A stretch of 64,000 bases of DNA from JAICXG01 sp036825615. GTDB lineage: Bacteria; Verrucomicrobiota; Verrucomicrobiia; Chthoniobacterales; UBA10450. The stretch lies in the NCBI GenBank assembly GCA_036825615.1, contig DAISXY010000019.1:13238-77237 (forward strand). The letters run 5' to 3'. How positions within the stretch are numbered: the first letter of the stretch is position 1; every line of letters starts with the position of its first letter. Positions 1-7,996 of the stretch are shown piece after piece. Below the pieces are notes generated by a model. The model ran no database searches, had not been told where the DNA came from, and saw only the letters and a list, made by a program, of their open reading frames with translations. The position numbers and the translations under genes were made by a program.

Positions 1-126
1 CTCAGGTGTAACGAACTGCCCGCCATCAGAAAAGGAATCAGGGGTGACATTGAGCACGCCCATGAGGAGTCCACGCCTGGTCAAATCGAGGAGGTTGCCG
101 CCGATCTTCCAACACGCTGACTCCAT
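1..126 (-). CDS. folP: dihydropteroate synthase, N-terminal fragment
   Basis: The first 42 residues of dihydropteroate synthase, cut by the left edge of the window. The enzyme condenses p-aminobenzoate with the pterin pyrophosphate in folate synthesis. Residues 21-36 carry the family signature LMGVLNVTPDSFSDGG, in which the Asn and the TPDSFSDGG loop help form the pterin and pyrophosphate site. The start is the ATG at 126-124, preceded in frame by the short leader MESACWKIGG. An alternative start is the internal Met just before GVLNV. The gene is divergent from rnr, with about 120 bases between the two starts that probably hold both promoters. I cannot see the rest of the protein, so nothing can be said about its integrity. 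Confidence 0.88.
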   Translation of the reverse strand, partial: MESACWKIGGNLLDLTRRGLLMGVLNVTPDSFSDGGQFVTPE

Positions 127-246
127 GATGCTTCAGACTACCACAGCCGTTTGCTTATTCGAACCGGCGGTGCTGTCGCGCAGGCCGGAGCAAAATGGCA
201 AAGAATCTTTTTCAATCTCGGCTTTTTCTTCGATGATCAGACGCGA

Positions 247-2412
247 ATGAAACGCAACGCGGATCTCAGCCAGCGAATTCTCGCCCTGCTCCGCCGTCCG
301 AAATATCGTCCCCTCGACAAGAAAGAGCTGACCCGTGCCCTCGGTTTGCGGAGCGATCAGCAACGCGACGTAAAAGAGGCGTTGCGCAACCTGGAACGAA
401 CGGGTCAGATCGCACGCGTCCGCAAGAACCGTTACATCCTGCCCGAGGAAGCGGATCTTGTTACCGGCCGATTGCAAATTCATTCCGCCGGATACGGCTT
501 TCTCGCCCGTGAGAGCGGTGAAGGAGGCGACATCTTTATCTCGGCCGAGAACACCGGCACGGCCATGAATGGCGATCGCGTCGTGGCGCGAATCACGCGC
601 GAGACTGATTACGCTCGCGGGCGCAGCGATCGTGCCGAGGGCAGGATCATTCGCATTCTCGAGCGCGCCAACCCCACGATCGTCGGCACCCTGCAACAAA
701 CGCGCAATTTTTTCTATGTCGTGCCGGACGATCCCCGGCTCGTCCACGACGTTTACGTGCATCCACGTCCGTTGCCGGGCGCGCCGCGCACACCGCAGCC
801 TAACGACAAGGTGGTGGTCCGGCTCGAAGCCTGGGAGTCACGCCATGTCAATCCCGAGGGCGAGATCATCGAGCTGCTCGGCCGCGCCTCCGATCCCGGG
901 GTGGACATGCTTTCGATCATCCGGAAAAATGATCTCCCGCTCGAATTTCCGGCCGCGGTGCTCGCGGAGGCGGAGGAAATTCCGGAGACGGTCGATCCCG
1001 CGCGCTATTCCGATCGGGAAGATCTGCGCGGGAAGTTCATTGTCACGATTGACCCCGATGATGCGCGCGATTTCGACGATGCGATCCACGTCGAGCAGCT
1101 CGCCGGCGGCGAATGGGAGCTGGGCGTTCACATCGCGGATGTCTCGGCTTACGTGCTGCCTGGGAGTGCGCTCGATCGCGAGGCACTCCGGCGCGGGAAC
1201 AGCGTTTACCTGGCCGACCGCGTGATCCCGATGTTACCCGAACGGCTGAGCAACGGCATTTGCAGTCTTAATCCAAAGGTTCCGCGGTTGACCTACTCGG
1301 TCTTCATCCGATTCGCGAAGAACGGCGCGATGCGAAGCGCGCGCTTCGCTCGCACCATCATCGAGAGCGCGCGTCGTCTCACCTACAAGGAAGCTTACGC
1401 GATGCTGAAAGGAAAGCCTAACGATGAGCTCGGGCAGCGGCTTCAGACAGCATGGCAGCTCGCGGCGATGCTGCGCCGGCGGCGCTTCGCGCACGGCTCG
1501 CTCGACCTTGATTTCCCCGAAGTGAAAGTGGTGGTTGATCGCAAAACCGGCAAACCGCTTCGCCTCGAGAAAATCGAGAACGACGAATCGCATCAGTTGA
1601 TTGAGGAATTCATGCTCGCGGCGAACGAAGCGGTCGCGAGCGAGCTGAAGAATCGGCTCAGCCCGACGATCTACCGGGTGCATGAAAATCCCGATCCGGA
1701 GAAGCTGGCGGAATTTCGGGAATTTGTTCTTAGCCACGGATTTCAAGCCGGCGATCTGACGCAGCGGAAGGAATTGCAGCGGCTGCTCCAATCGTTTCAC
1801 GGAAAGCCGGAGGAACCGGCGCTCAAAATCGCGCTGCTCAAGAGTCTGAAGCGCGCCCGCTACGCGATCCAGCCGCTCGGCCACTATGGTTTGGCGAAAA
1901 ACAACTACACCCATTTCACAAGTCCGATTCGCCGTTATGCCGATCTGATTGTGCATCGTACCCTCGCCGCGCCGCCCGGGAAAAAAGCTGCCAGCCAGGG
2001 CGTGGGCGAGCTGGCCGAGATCGCGGACCACATCTCAACGACCGAGCGAGTGGCGGCGGAGGCCGAGTTCGAGTCTGCCAAAATTAAGAAACTGGAGTTT
2101 TTGCAGCAACAACTCGAGACGCGTAATCCGCAGGTCTTCCGCGCGGTCGTGATCGAGGTGCGCAATTATGGGCTGCTGATCGAGCTGCCGGATGTGTTGC
2201 TCACCGGACTGATTCACGTCTCCTCATTGCGCGATGATTTCTACCGCTTCGACATGGCGCGGCGGCAATTGATTTCACGGCGATCGAAGCGGGTGTTCGG
2301 GGTCGGCGCGATGCTTCAAGTGGTGGTCGCGCGAGTCGATCCATTCAAACAGCAGGTTGACTTCGCCGTCGCGGAAGAGACGGCGGCGAGGCCGCGGCCC
2401 CGGTCTCGTTAG
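247..2412 (+). CDS. rnr: ribonuclease R (RNB-family 3'-5' exoribonuclease)
   Basis: A processive hydrolytic 3'-5' exoribonuclease that degrades structured RNA in the cytoplasm. In order I see an N-terminal winged-helix region (about 1-70), cold-shock/OB domains, the catalytic RNB domain with the metal-binding cluster DPDDARDFDD near residue 268, and a C-terminal S1 domain (about 630-712) followed by an Arg-rich end. The length of 721 aa fits the family. The open frame reaches back to 151, but the ATG at 247 (MKRNADLSQ) starts directly at the winged helix, whereas the extra 32 upstream residues look non-coding. Two copies of the octamer CCTAACGA lie inside the gene, and a third copy overlaps the TAG stop codon. 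Confidence 0.93.
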   Translation: MKRNADLSQRILALLRRPKYRPLDKKELTRALGLRSDQQRDVKEALRNLERTGQIARVRKNRYILPEEADLVTGRLQIHSAGYGFLARESGEGGDIFISAENTGTAMNGDRVVARITRETDYARGRSDRAEGRIIRILERANPTIVGTLQQTRNFFYVVPDDPRLVHDVYVHPRPLPGAPRTPQPNDKVVVRLEAWESRHVNPEGEIIELLGRASDPGVDMLSIIRKNDLPLEFPAAVLAEAEEIPETVDPARYSDREDLRGKFIVTIDPDDARDFDDAIHVEQLAGGEWELGVHIADVSAYVLPGSALDREALRRGNSVYLADRVIPMLPERLSNGICSLNPKVPRLTYSVFIRFAKNGAMRSARFARTIIESARRLTYKEAYAMLKGKPNDELGQRLQTAWQLAAMLRRRRFAHGSLDLDFPEVKVVVDRKTGKPLRLEKIENDESHQLIEEFMLAANEAVASELKNRLSPTIYRVHENPDPEKLAEFREFVLSHGFQAGDLTQRKELQRLLQSFHGKPEEPALKIALLKSLKRARYAIQPLGHYGLAKNNYTHFTSPIRRYADLIVHRTLAAPPGKKAASQGVGELAEIADHISTTERVAAEAEFESAKIKKLEFLQQQLETRNPQVFRAVVIEVRNYGLLIELPDVLLTGLIHVSSLRDDFYRFDMARRQLISRRSKRVFGVGAMLQVVVARVDPFKQQVDFAVAEETAARPRPRSR

Positions 2413-2474
2413 GCGAAAAATTTTTCTTGCCCTTTGCCGCGCCAGACGCCTAACATCCGCGCCGCGTCAGAAAA

Positions 2475-2684
2475 ATGGATAGTATTATCGAATCAAGAGA
2501 GTTGCGTATCGAGCGGAAGCTATTCTCGATCGATCTGAGGGAGAACGGGCGCGGCCGTTTTCTCCGCATCACCGAAGACAGCCAGGGACATCGCAACGTT
2601 ATTATTGTGCCGATGTCTGGGGTCGATGACTTCGCGGATGCGATCGATGATGTGCTTGCCTCTGAGGCGGCGGCGGAAAATTGA
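2475..2684 (+). CDS. small PUR-domain nucleic-acid-binding protein
   Basis: A 69-aa protein resembling the single-repeat bacterial PUR-alpha-like family (DUF3276 relatives), which binds single-stranded DNA or RNA. The pattern is a short N-terminal lead, a beta-rich stretch (KLFSIDLREN, GRFLRITED), a third strand (NVIIVPMSG) and a C-terminal helix (VDDFADAIDDVL). That is the beta-beta-beta-helix order of one PUR repeat. It starts 62 bases after rnr on the same strand, so it may be cotranscribed, which would suit an RNA-related role. The assignment is by remembered fold pattern; a small unrelated protein cannot be excluded. Confidence 0.68.
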   Translation: MDSIIESRELRIERKLFSIDLRENGRGRFLRITEDSQGHRNVIIVPMSGVDDFADAIDDVLASEAAAEN

Positions 2685-2718
2685 GCGTCTCTCGACTGGA
2701 TTGGCTCGGCGCGGGTAT

Positions 2719-3495
2719 TTAGCCCTGCGGCGGAGGCGGGCTACCTCCCGGCTGAGCTGGTGCGCCAGGCCCGGGCGTCGGGGGCGCGCCACCGGGCAGG
2801 TCGGCGTCGGCCGGTACCGCCAGGATATCTGGCTCGGTGTAGGATTCGGTGCGGCCGGCGAGTTCCTTGCGCAGGGCGGCGACCCCTTCAGGGGTGACTG
2901 GTGAGCCCTTGTTGCCCCATGAGGAACGTTCGTAGGTGACAACGTCGGCGATCTTCTGGTCGGTTAATGTTTTCTCCCACGGCTGCATGACCGCGCTCCC
3001 ATAACGCTGGCCTTTCACCGTCACCGGGCCCTGTAGTCCTTTGAGCACGATCATCACGTGGCGGCGCGCACCGCCGTTGACGATGTCGGTTCCGGCCAAG
3101 GGCGGATATTGCCCGGCGACCCCGAGACCGTTCGCCTGATGGCAGGTGGCGCAATTGGCCGAGTAAATCTTCGCGCCTCTCTCCGCTGGAGTCAGCTCGG
3201 TCGGCTGCTGGGCGCCGCCGCCACCAGCGGTGCCGTGACGCGCTACCCGAGGCGCGCCCCCGAGATAATCGAGACCTTCGCCGCCGAAACTGCCGGCGTA
3301 ACGACCGAGGTAGGCGCCACCAAAGAAAACCGCCAGGCCGTAAACTGCGATCAGCCAGAGCGGCAACGGCTCGCGCCCAACCCGCGGTTCAACTTTTTCC
3401 CTCACGATCGCGGCGTGAGTGTCGCGCACTTCGCTGGTCTCGTCGTAATCCATTCCTTGGCGCGGGGCGTGTTCCTGTGGCGGCTGGTCGTTCAT
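2719..3495 (-). CDS. membrane-anchored monoheme cytochrome c (CcoP-like)
   Basis: The last gene of the respiratory operon. After a charged N-terminus of about 45 residues there is one membrane helix (LPLWLIAVYGLAVFFGGAYL), then a cytochrome c domain with one heme site, CATCH, and a Met-containing C-terminal half (VMQPWEKTLTDQKIADVVTY). The tail is Pro/Gly-rich. This is the topology of CcoP of cbb3 oxidases, but classical CcoP has two CXXCH sites and this protein has one. It probably receives electrons on the periplasmic face. Its start overlaps the stop of the ccoO-like gene by four bases (ATGA), so the two are translationally coupled. The partner subunit I lacks an oxygen-reduction site, so the electron acceptor is uncertain. 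Confidence 0.8.
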   Translation of the reverse strand: MNDQPPQEHAPRQGMDYDETSEVRDTHAAIVREKVEPRVGREPLPLWLIAVYGLAVFFGGAYLGRYAGSFGGEGLDYLGGAPRVARHGTAGGGGAQQPTELTPAERGAKIYSANCATCHQANGLGVAGQYPPLAGTDIVNGGARRHVMIVLKGLQGPVTVKGQRYGSAVMQPWEKTLTDQKIADVVTYERSSWGNKGSPVTPEGVAALRKELAGRTESYTEPDILAVPADADLPGGAPPTPGPGAPAQPGGSPPPPQG

Positions 3496-4472
3496 TTTTG
3501 CGCCTCCTTGGCCGGAGCAGGCGAGGCAGCGGCGACGACAGCCGATTTGGCTTCCTTAAGCGGATGAGACTGGTCGCGCGACATCAGATAGGCGACAAGG
3601 CATTTGGCATCGTAGCTCGGCACAATCTGCCAGCCCGCTTCCGGTTGGCTCGTGTTGTCGCCGGCGAAATTGATCGCATCAGACGCGACTTCGCCGCGGA
3701 TCCGCTGCTTTTCGTAAAGGAAACGATAGGAGGGCATGTTCGAATCGAGGACGACGCTGCGCGGGTTATAAAGATGACGATGATGCCACGCGGCGGTGTA
3801 GGGAAGTGGCTGTCCGCCAGGTGTGAGCGCGGCGGCGTTTCCGCCCAGCGAAGGTGCGCTGGTTTGAACTACGGCCGAAGGTACTGTGCCCGCAGGCGGC
3901 AATTGTGCCGGCGAAGGGCTCGCAGTTGCGCCGCCAGCAGCGGCAGCCGGACTGGGTGACGCAGCGGTGTTCGCCACGGCTGCCGGACTTGCGGAAGCGG
4001 CCGTACCGGCAGTCGGCGAAGCTGACGTCGCCGGTGACGCGCCGGGGCTGGCAGCCGGTGCAGGCGAAGGCGAAGCGCCGCCTGGCGCAGCCGCGCCACT
4101 TTCCTGAAGGCCCTGGCGATGACCAACATTCGCCAGGTCAGGACCGTTGCGCATTTTACCAAGGAAAACGATCGGCTCGAAAATGTAATCGCGCGGCGCG
4201 CTTCGGCGTTCGCCCCATTTGCGCTCGAGATCGGCCCCGCCGTATTCGGGACGCACCTGTTGTGAATGGCAATAGAAGCAGCCGTTCGCCGCATACACGC
4301 GTGCACCGCGCGCCACCATTCCCGACGGCGGCATTGGATAAATGTCGGTTCCCTCTTCATCGCTCTGCGGTTCGAGGCTGCCGATTTGCAGGTTTGGCAC
4401 GACCGTCATTCCAAGCCAGGAGAAGGCGAAGATGCCGAAGATGCCAAAAAAGAGCGGCTGCAAACCCTTCAT
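3492..4472 (-). CDS. CcoO-like monoheme cytochrome c subunit with Ala/Pro/Ser-rich insertion
   Basis: A monoheme cytochrome c of the CcoO/FixO type. It has an N-terminal membrane anchor (residues about 5-27), then the heme site in the family context ANGCFYCHSQQVRPE and a C-terminal block with SNMPSYRFLYE, matching the conserved NMP segment of CcoO. Between these blocks lies a stretch of roughly 90 residues made almost only of Ala, Pro, Ser, Gly and Thr, which ordinary CcoO lacks. It probably acts as a flexible linker. ATGA overlaps on both sides place it between the ccoN-like and ccoP-like genes. In cbb3 oxidases CcoO passes electrons to subunit I; whether it does so here is open. Confidence 0.85.
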   Translation of the reverse strand: MKGLQPLFFGIFGIFAFSWLGMTVVPNLQIGSLEPQSDEEGTDIYPMPPSGMVARGARVYAANGCFYCHSQQVRPEYGGADLERKWGERRSAPRDYIFEPIVFLGKMRNGPDLANVGHRQGLQESGAAAPGGASPSPAPAASPGASPATSASPTAGTAASASPAAVANTAASPSPAAAAGGATASPSPAQLPPAGTVPSAVVQTSAPSLGGNAAALTPGGQPLPYTAAWHHRHLYNPRSVVLDSNMPSYRFLYEKQRIRGEVASDAINFAGDNTSQPEAGWQIVPSYDAKCLVAYLMSRDQSHPLKEAKSAVVAAASPAPAKEAQK

Positions 4473-5959
4473 ATCGCGATCCCCTGGTCTTGTTCGGCCT
4501 GAACCGGATTGAGGAAAGTCGGGAGGCTCGCGGTGCGCCCAAAGCCGAGCAGCATCAAGCCGAAATGAAACGCGAAAATGATGTGCGCCACACTCAGAAG
4601 AATCCAGCCGATGGTCGCGCCACGCAGGTAGGGCATGATCGTTTGCACTGCTTCCATGAAGGGCAGCGCGGGGTCATTCATGCTCACCCCCTGGACAAAG
4701 CCCCCGGCAAGGAACAGGAGCAGAATCAAGCCCATGCCATAAGCGGCTCCCCAGAAATGCAACTTGATCAGGCTCGCGTAACGCCATTCCCGTCCAACCA
4801 GGCGCGGGACGATGTAATACATTGATCCAAAAGCGACCATCGTGAAAAACGCATAAAGCCCCATATAGCTCCAGCCCGTGCTCACCTCCGTGAACTGGAC
4901 AATCTGCGCCATGGATCGGAGCGAGATGACCACGCCGACAATACTGAAGACCGTATACGTGATTGCGCCGAAGACGGTGAAACGCAGGGTCGGGCTGTAG
5001 CGCAAGAGCGGGAAATGATCACGCATCGTCATGTGGTGATTTACCCCTACGGTCGCCACCGGAATGATGGTGAGAATCATCGCCGCGATGCTGACGGTGA
5101 TCATCCAGGCGGGGAATGGACCGTCGACCAGCCGCATCATTCCGGTCCAACTGGAGAAGAGCGCAAAAGTCCAGAAACCGATCGTCGCGAGGTAATAGCT
5201 GTGCACCGGCCGCCCGATGACTTTCGGGATCATGTAATAAGCGGCGCCGAGGGCAATCGAGCCAAACCAGAGGAAGAGCAAATTATTGGCGAACCACCAG
5301 TTCACCGCCGCCTTCATCACGCCATTGACGGGCAGGATAAACAGCATGACCTGGGCAGCGGCATACATCCAGGGAAACCAGAGAAAGGCGCCTAACAAAT
5401 ACCATTGCGTGATGTAGACGTGCCCGCGCCGGCGATAGCGAAACATGATCAGCGCCCAGGTCATAATAAGGAGATAGGCGACGAAAAGTGTGATCGCGGA
5501 ATAGCCCGGAAACTCGAGCCATGGATAACCGGTGTTATCGCCGATCAAAATGCCGACGACTCCCATGAGGACGCCCAGGTTCCAGAACACTGCGCCACTG
5601 ATGAGAATAAGTGGATGGCGTAGAGTGGTTCGACAAAGCCGCGCCATCAGCCAGATGGCGGTGCCCATTCCCGCCATGCAGCCCCAGCCATAAATCAGCG
5701 TATCAAAATGGATCGGGTAGACCCGGCCCCAGGTCAGCGGCGCCCAGTCGGAAACAAAACCAGGCGCGTACATTTTGATCGCGCCGAAGAAGCCAAAAAA
5801 GGTGGTGACGAGCAGCCAGATGACGGCTGAAGCGTAAAAGACAAGCACCGGGAGACGGGTCGAGGCATCAATCAACGCCCGCTCGACCCGCTCGACGTCG
5901 CTCGTCGTGACTTCAATATCGGCGGAAGTTTCGTGCGGAATGCCGGCAATCGGGTTCAT
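4469..5959 (-). CDS. heme-copper oxidase subunit I-like protein (CcoN family) lacking active-site histidines
   Basis: A 496-aa polytopic membrane protein of about 12 helices that aligns by pattern with CcoN. The PIHFDTLIYG segment matches the low-spin heme b ligand region, and WWFANNLLFLW, YYMIPKVIGRPVHSY and YYIVPRLVG match CcoN blocks. The CcoN copper-ligand segment WWYGHN reads WWFANN here, so His becomes Asn. The CuB pair in GPHHLHY reads TGMMRLV. The HVHAG heme-ligand segment has no histidine at all. Oxygen reduction by the known mechanism therefore looks impossible. The ATG at 5959 overlaps the upstream stop as ATGA. An in-frame extension to 6280 would overlap two genes and is rejected. 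It may be a structural or electron-transfer subunit attached to alternative complex III. Confidence 0.82.
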   Translation of the reverse strand: MNPIAGIPHETSADIEVTTSDVERVERALIDASTRLPVLVFYASAVIWLLVTTFFGFFGAIKMYAPGFVSDWAPLTWGRVYPIHFDTLIYGWGCMAGMGTAIWLMARLCRTTLRHPLILISGAVFWNLGVLMGVVGILIGDNTGYPWLEFPGYSAITLFVAYLLIMTWALIMFRYRRRGHVYITQWYLLGAFLWFPWMYAAAQVMLFILPVNGVMKAAVNWWFANNLLFLWFGSIALGAAYYMIPKVIGRPVHSYYLATIGFWTFALFSSWTGMMRLVDGPFPAWMITVSIAAMILTIIPVATVGVNHHMTMRDHFPLLRYSPTLRFTVFGAITYTVFSIVGVVISLRSMAQIVQFTEVSTGWSYMGLYAFFTMVAFGSMYYIVPRLVGREWRYASLIKLHFWGAAYGMGLILLLFLAGGFVQGVSMNDPALPFMEAVQTIMPYLRGATIGWILLSVAHIIFAFHFGLMLLGFGRTASLPTFLNPVQAEQDQGIAI

Positions 5960-6138
5960 GAAATTTTCGCTGATAAGGTGTGACGAGCAGCCTTTTTCGC
6001 GCGGGCCCGGCGGCGGAACCATGGGCGATATGGCATGACGAGATCGGTCGGCCGCCCGAGGGGCTCTTCGCGATCGAAAATCACCGTCGCGTTTTCGTTG
6101 TAGCGCTTCAGGATACGAAAAATTTCCGGCAAGCTCAT
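5956..6138 (-). CDS. 60-aa basic protein of unknown function in the respiratory operon
   Basis: A short frame that fits exactly between two operon genes: its ATG overlaps the upstream stop (ATGA at 6135-6138) and its TGA overlaps the start of the ccoN-like gene (ATGA at 5956-5959). This double coupling is the main reason to call it real. The protein has a mixed N-terminal half (MSLPEIFRILKRYNENATVI) and a strongly basic C-terminal half (RRRARAKKAARH), with no clear membrane helix. I do not recognise a family. It may be a small assembly or linker protein of the respiratory complex. Confidence 0.6.
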   Translation of the reverse strand: MSLPEIFRILKRYNENATVIFDREEPLGRPTDLVMPYRPWFRRRARAKKAARHTLSAKIS

Positions 6139-6794
6139 GGTTTCCCCCCTCCCGGCGAAGGGCTGGCACCGCGCACAGGCAACGGCGTGCCCGGCGCATG
6201 TTGGACAGGCGTGACCGAGGGAGTAACTGGCGGGATTTGCGTTTCCGCGTTCGGGCGCGCTGCGGGTGTGGCGTTCGCACCCGGTTGCGTGTTCGGCGGA
6301 ACGTTCGCCGGGTTCACGGCCGCGGCCGGGGCGCGCTGCTTACCGACGCTTTCGCCAAGTTTCTCGCCGGGAGAAGCGACCGGCGTCGGAGCTGCGACCG
6401 GCGGAGCGGCGGGTTGTGCCGCGCCGGTGGCGCCCGCTGGCGCGCTTTCGGACGCGGGAGTCGCGACCGGGCCAGCGGCCGTGACCTGTTTGTTTTGTAG
6501 CTCCTCCATTTCGAGCGCCATCGCGCGCGCGATCGGGATGTGGACGACGCCTTTACCCTGGTCGACCCAGCCGTAGCTGTTCTCGGTTTTGCTCCATTCC
6601 TCGTTTGCGGTCTTTAATTTCTCCATCCGCGCTTTTGCCCGGCCCTCTTCATAAGACGGGCCGCGCGACATCGCCGCAAAAGCGATCGCGACGAGCGCGC
6701 CGAAGAAGACAAACAGCGCCACCGCCCAGAGCCAGGGGCCGAGCAGGACGCGCGGTTGTTCAGGATGAGCGAGTGTATCTTGTTCGTTAGGCAT
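6135..6794 (-). CDS. single-span membrane protein with conserved GWVDQGKGVVHIPI motif, Pro/Ala-rich tail
   Basis: A 219-aa protein with one N-terminal membrane helix (LLGPWLWAVALFVFFGALVA), a short helical stretch, then YGWVDQGKGVVHIPIARAM. I recall similar GW-(V/I)-D...V-(R/H)-IPI...AM motifs in small proteins of oxidase or complex III clusters of planctomycetes and acidobacteria, but without an established function. The remaining 110 residues are a low-complexity Ala/Pro/Thr tail, probably disordered and periplasmic. The start ATG shares its A with the TAA stop of actF (TAATG), and the octamer CCTAACGA forms codons 2-4 (PNE). A role in assembly or docking of the complex is inference from position. 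Confidence 0.72.
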   Translation of the reverse strand: MPNEQDTLAHPEQPRVLLGPWLWAVALFVFFGALVAIAFAAMSRGPSYEEGRAKARMEKLKTANEEWSKTENSYGWVDQGKGVVHIPIARAMALEMEELQNKQVTAAGPVATPASESAPAGATGAAQPAAPPVAAPTPVASPGEKLGESVGKQRAPAAAVNPANVPPNTQPGANATPAARPNAETQIPPVTPSVTPVQHAPGTPLPVRGASPSPGGGKP

Positions 6795-7996
6795 TAGTTC
6801 ACCAGGCGAAGCGAATCGAGCAGACGCGGATCACGCACCGGAAAAAGCGAAGTCCTGGCCAGGAGGCGCAGGTAAAAAAAGGCGAGCGTGCCGCCGATCC
6901 CAATCAGCGGCAGGAAATTCAAAAAGGTCACATGCACGCCGGTGCCGTGGAGCGCCGGCAGGACGATGATGTACATGTCGAGCAACTGCATGAGGACGAT
7001 CCAGGCAGAGATGGCGCAAATCCAGGTGATGTTCTTTTTCGTAAAGCGCAAAAGGAGCAGCGCGAAGGGTACGAAAAAGCGAAAGATGACGAGGAACCAG
7101 TTGAGGAAGTTCCAGGACTCGGTGTTTCGAACGATGAAGTACTGGGTTTCCTCCGGAATGTTCGCGTACCAATAAAGCATGTATTGGCTAAAACCGATGT
7201 AGGCCCAGAATACGGTGAAGGTGAGGAGCCATTTTCCCATGATGTGGTAATGCTCGATCGTGACCACGCCTTTGAGGTAACCGGCCTTTTGCAGTGCCGC
7301 GATGACCAGGACGAGCAGCCCCATCGAACTGCCAGCAACGCCCGCGAAGATGTAGGGGCCCCACATGGTTGAGAACCAGCGCCAGTTTAGGCTCATGAGC
7401 CAGTCAAACGCGGCAAACGTGAGGCAGGCCGCAAATGCCACCAGCCCGGTAAACGAAACCCGGCGCATCCAGATCGTGAACTTCGGGTTTCCGTCGCGGT
7501 CCTGCCGCACTGAGTAGCGGCGCAGAAGGTAGGCCACGACCGAAAGCACAACGAAGAAAAGGACCGCGCGCCCGAGGAAGAATTCCCAATTGAGATAGGC
7601 CCGTTTTTCATCCAGCACCGGATCAACGCCGGGTGGAATATTCATCCAGCGATAGATGTATTGCCGCCAGAACCAGACCGGGAGAAAGAGCAGACCAAGC
7701 AGCGGCATGAGCAGGCCAATGTTCTCGAGCTGCCGCCTAACGACGACCGACCATTCGGCATCAACTGCGTGGTGCACGATCGTCCAGAAGAGACAACCGA
7801 TACAGAGAGTGAAGAAAAAGATGAAGGCGAAGAGCCAGGAATAGCCAAACTCAGCCGGCCAGATGAAGCCACAGATGAAACTTGCCACCAGCCCAAGGAT
7901 TCCAAGCACCCCGCACAGGATCGAGACTCCAGCGTGGCGGCCGCTTTCGAAAAATTCGCCTTCCGGCGCCGGGGTGACGTGAGATCGATCGCTCAT
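6794..7996 (-). CDS. actF: alternative complex III membrane subunit ActF
   Basis: A 400-aa polytopic subunit of alternative complex III, the quinol:electron-acceptor oxidoreductase that replaces cytochrome bc1 in many bacteria. About ten hydrophobic helices are visible, beginning GVLGILGLVASFICGFIWP, with the family-like early segment WTIVHHAVDAEWSVVVRRQLENIG. ActF resembles the PsrC/NrfD-type ActC and lies beside it in the membrane. It is coupled by ATGA to actE upstream and by TAATG to the next gene. Position and length match ActF in known act operons. One copy of the octamer lies in the VVRRQ codons, using the AGG arginine codon. Confidence 0.9.
   Translation of the reverse strand: MSDRSHVTPAPEGEFFESGRHAGVSILCGVLGILGLVASFICGFIWPAEFGYSWLFAFIFFFTLCIGCLFWTIVHHAVDAEWSVVVRRQLENIGLLMPLLGLLFLPVWFWRQYIYRWMNIPPGVDPVLDEKRAYLNWEFFLGRAVLFFVVLSVVAYLLRRYSVRQDRDGNPKFTIWMRRVSFTGLVAFAACLTFAAFDWLMSLNWRWFSTMWGPYIFAGVAGSSMGLLVLVIAALQKAGYLKGVVTIEHYHIMGKWLLTFTVFWAYIGFSQYMLYWYANIPEETQYFIVRNTESWNFLNWFLVIFRFFVPFALLLLRFTKKNITWICAISAWIVLMQLLDMYIIVLPALHGTGVHVTFLNFLPLIGIGGTLAFFYLRLLARTSLFPVRDPRLLDSLRLVN

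Noticed and set aside
5960..6280. In-frame N-terminal extension of the ccoN-like gene to 6280
   Set aside because: It would overlap the 60-aa and 219-aa genes, reads as Arg/Ser-rich non-homologous residues, and the ATG at 5959 is coupled to the upstream stop by ATGA.
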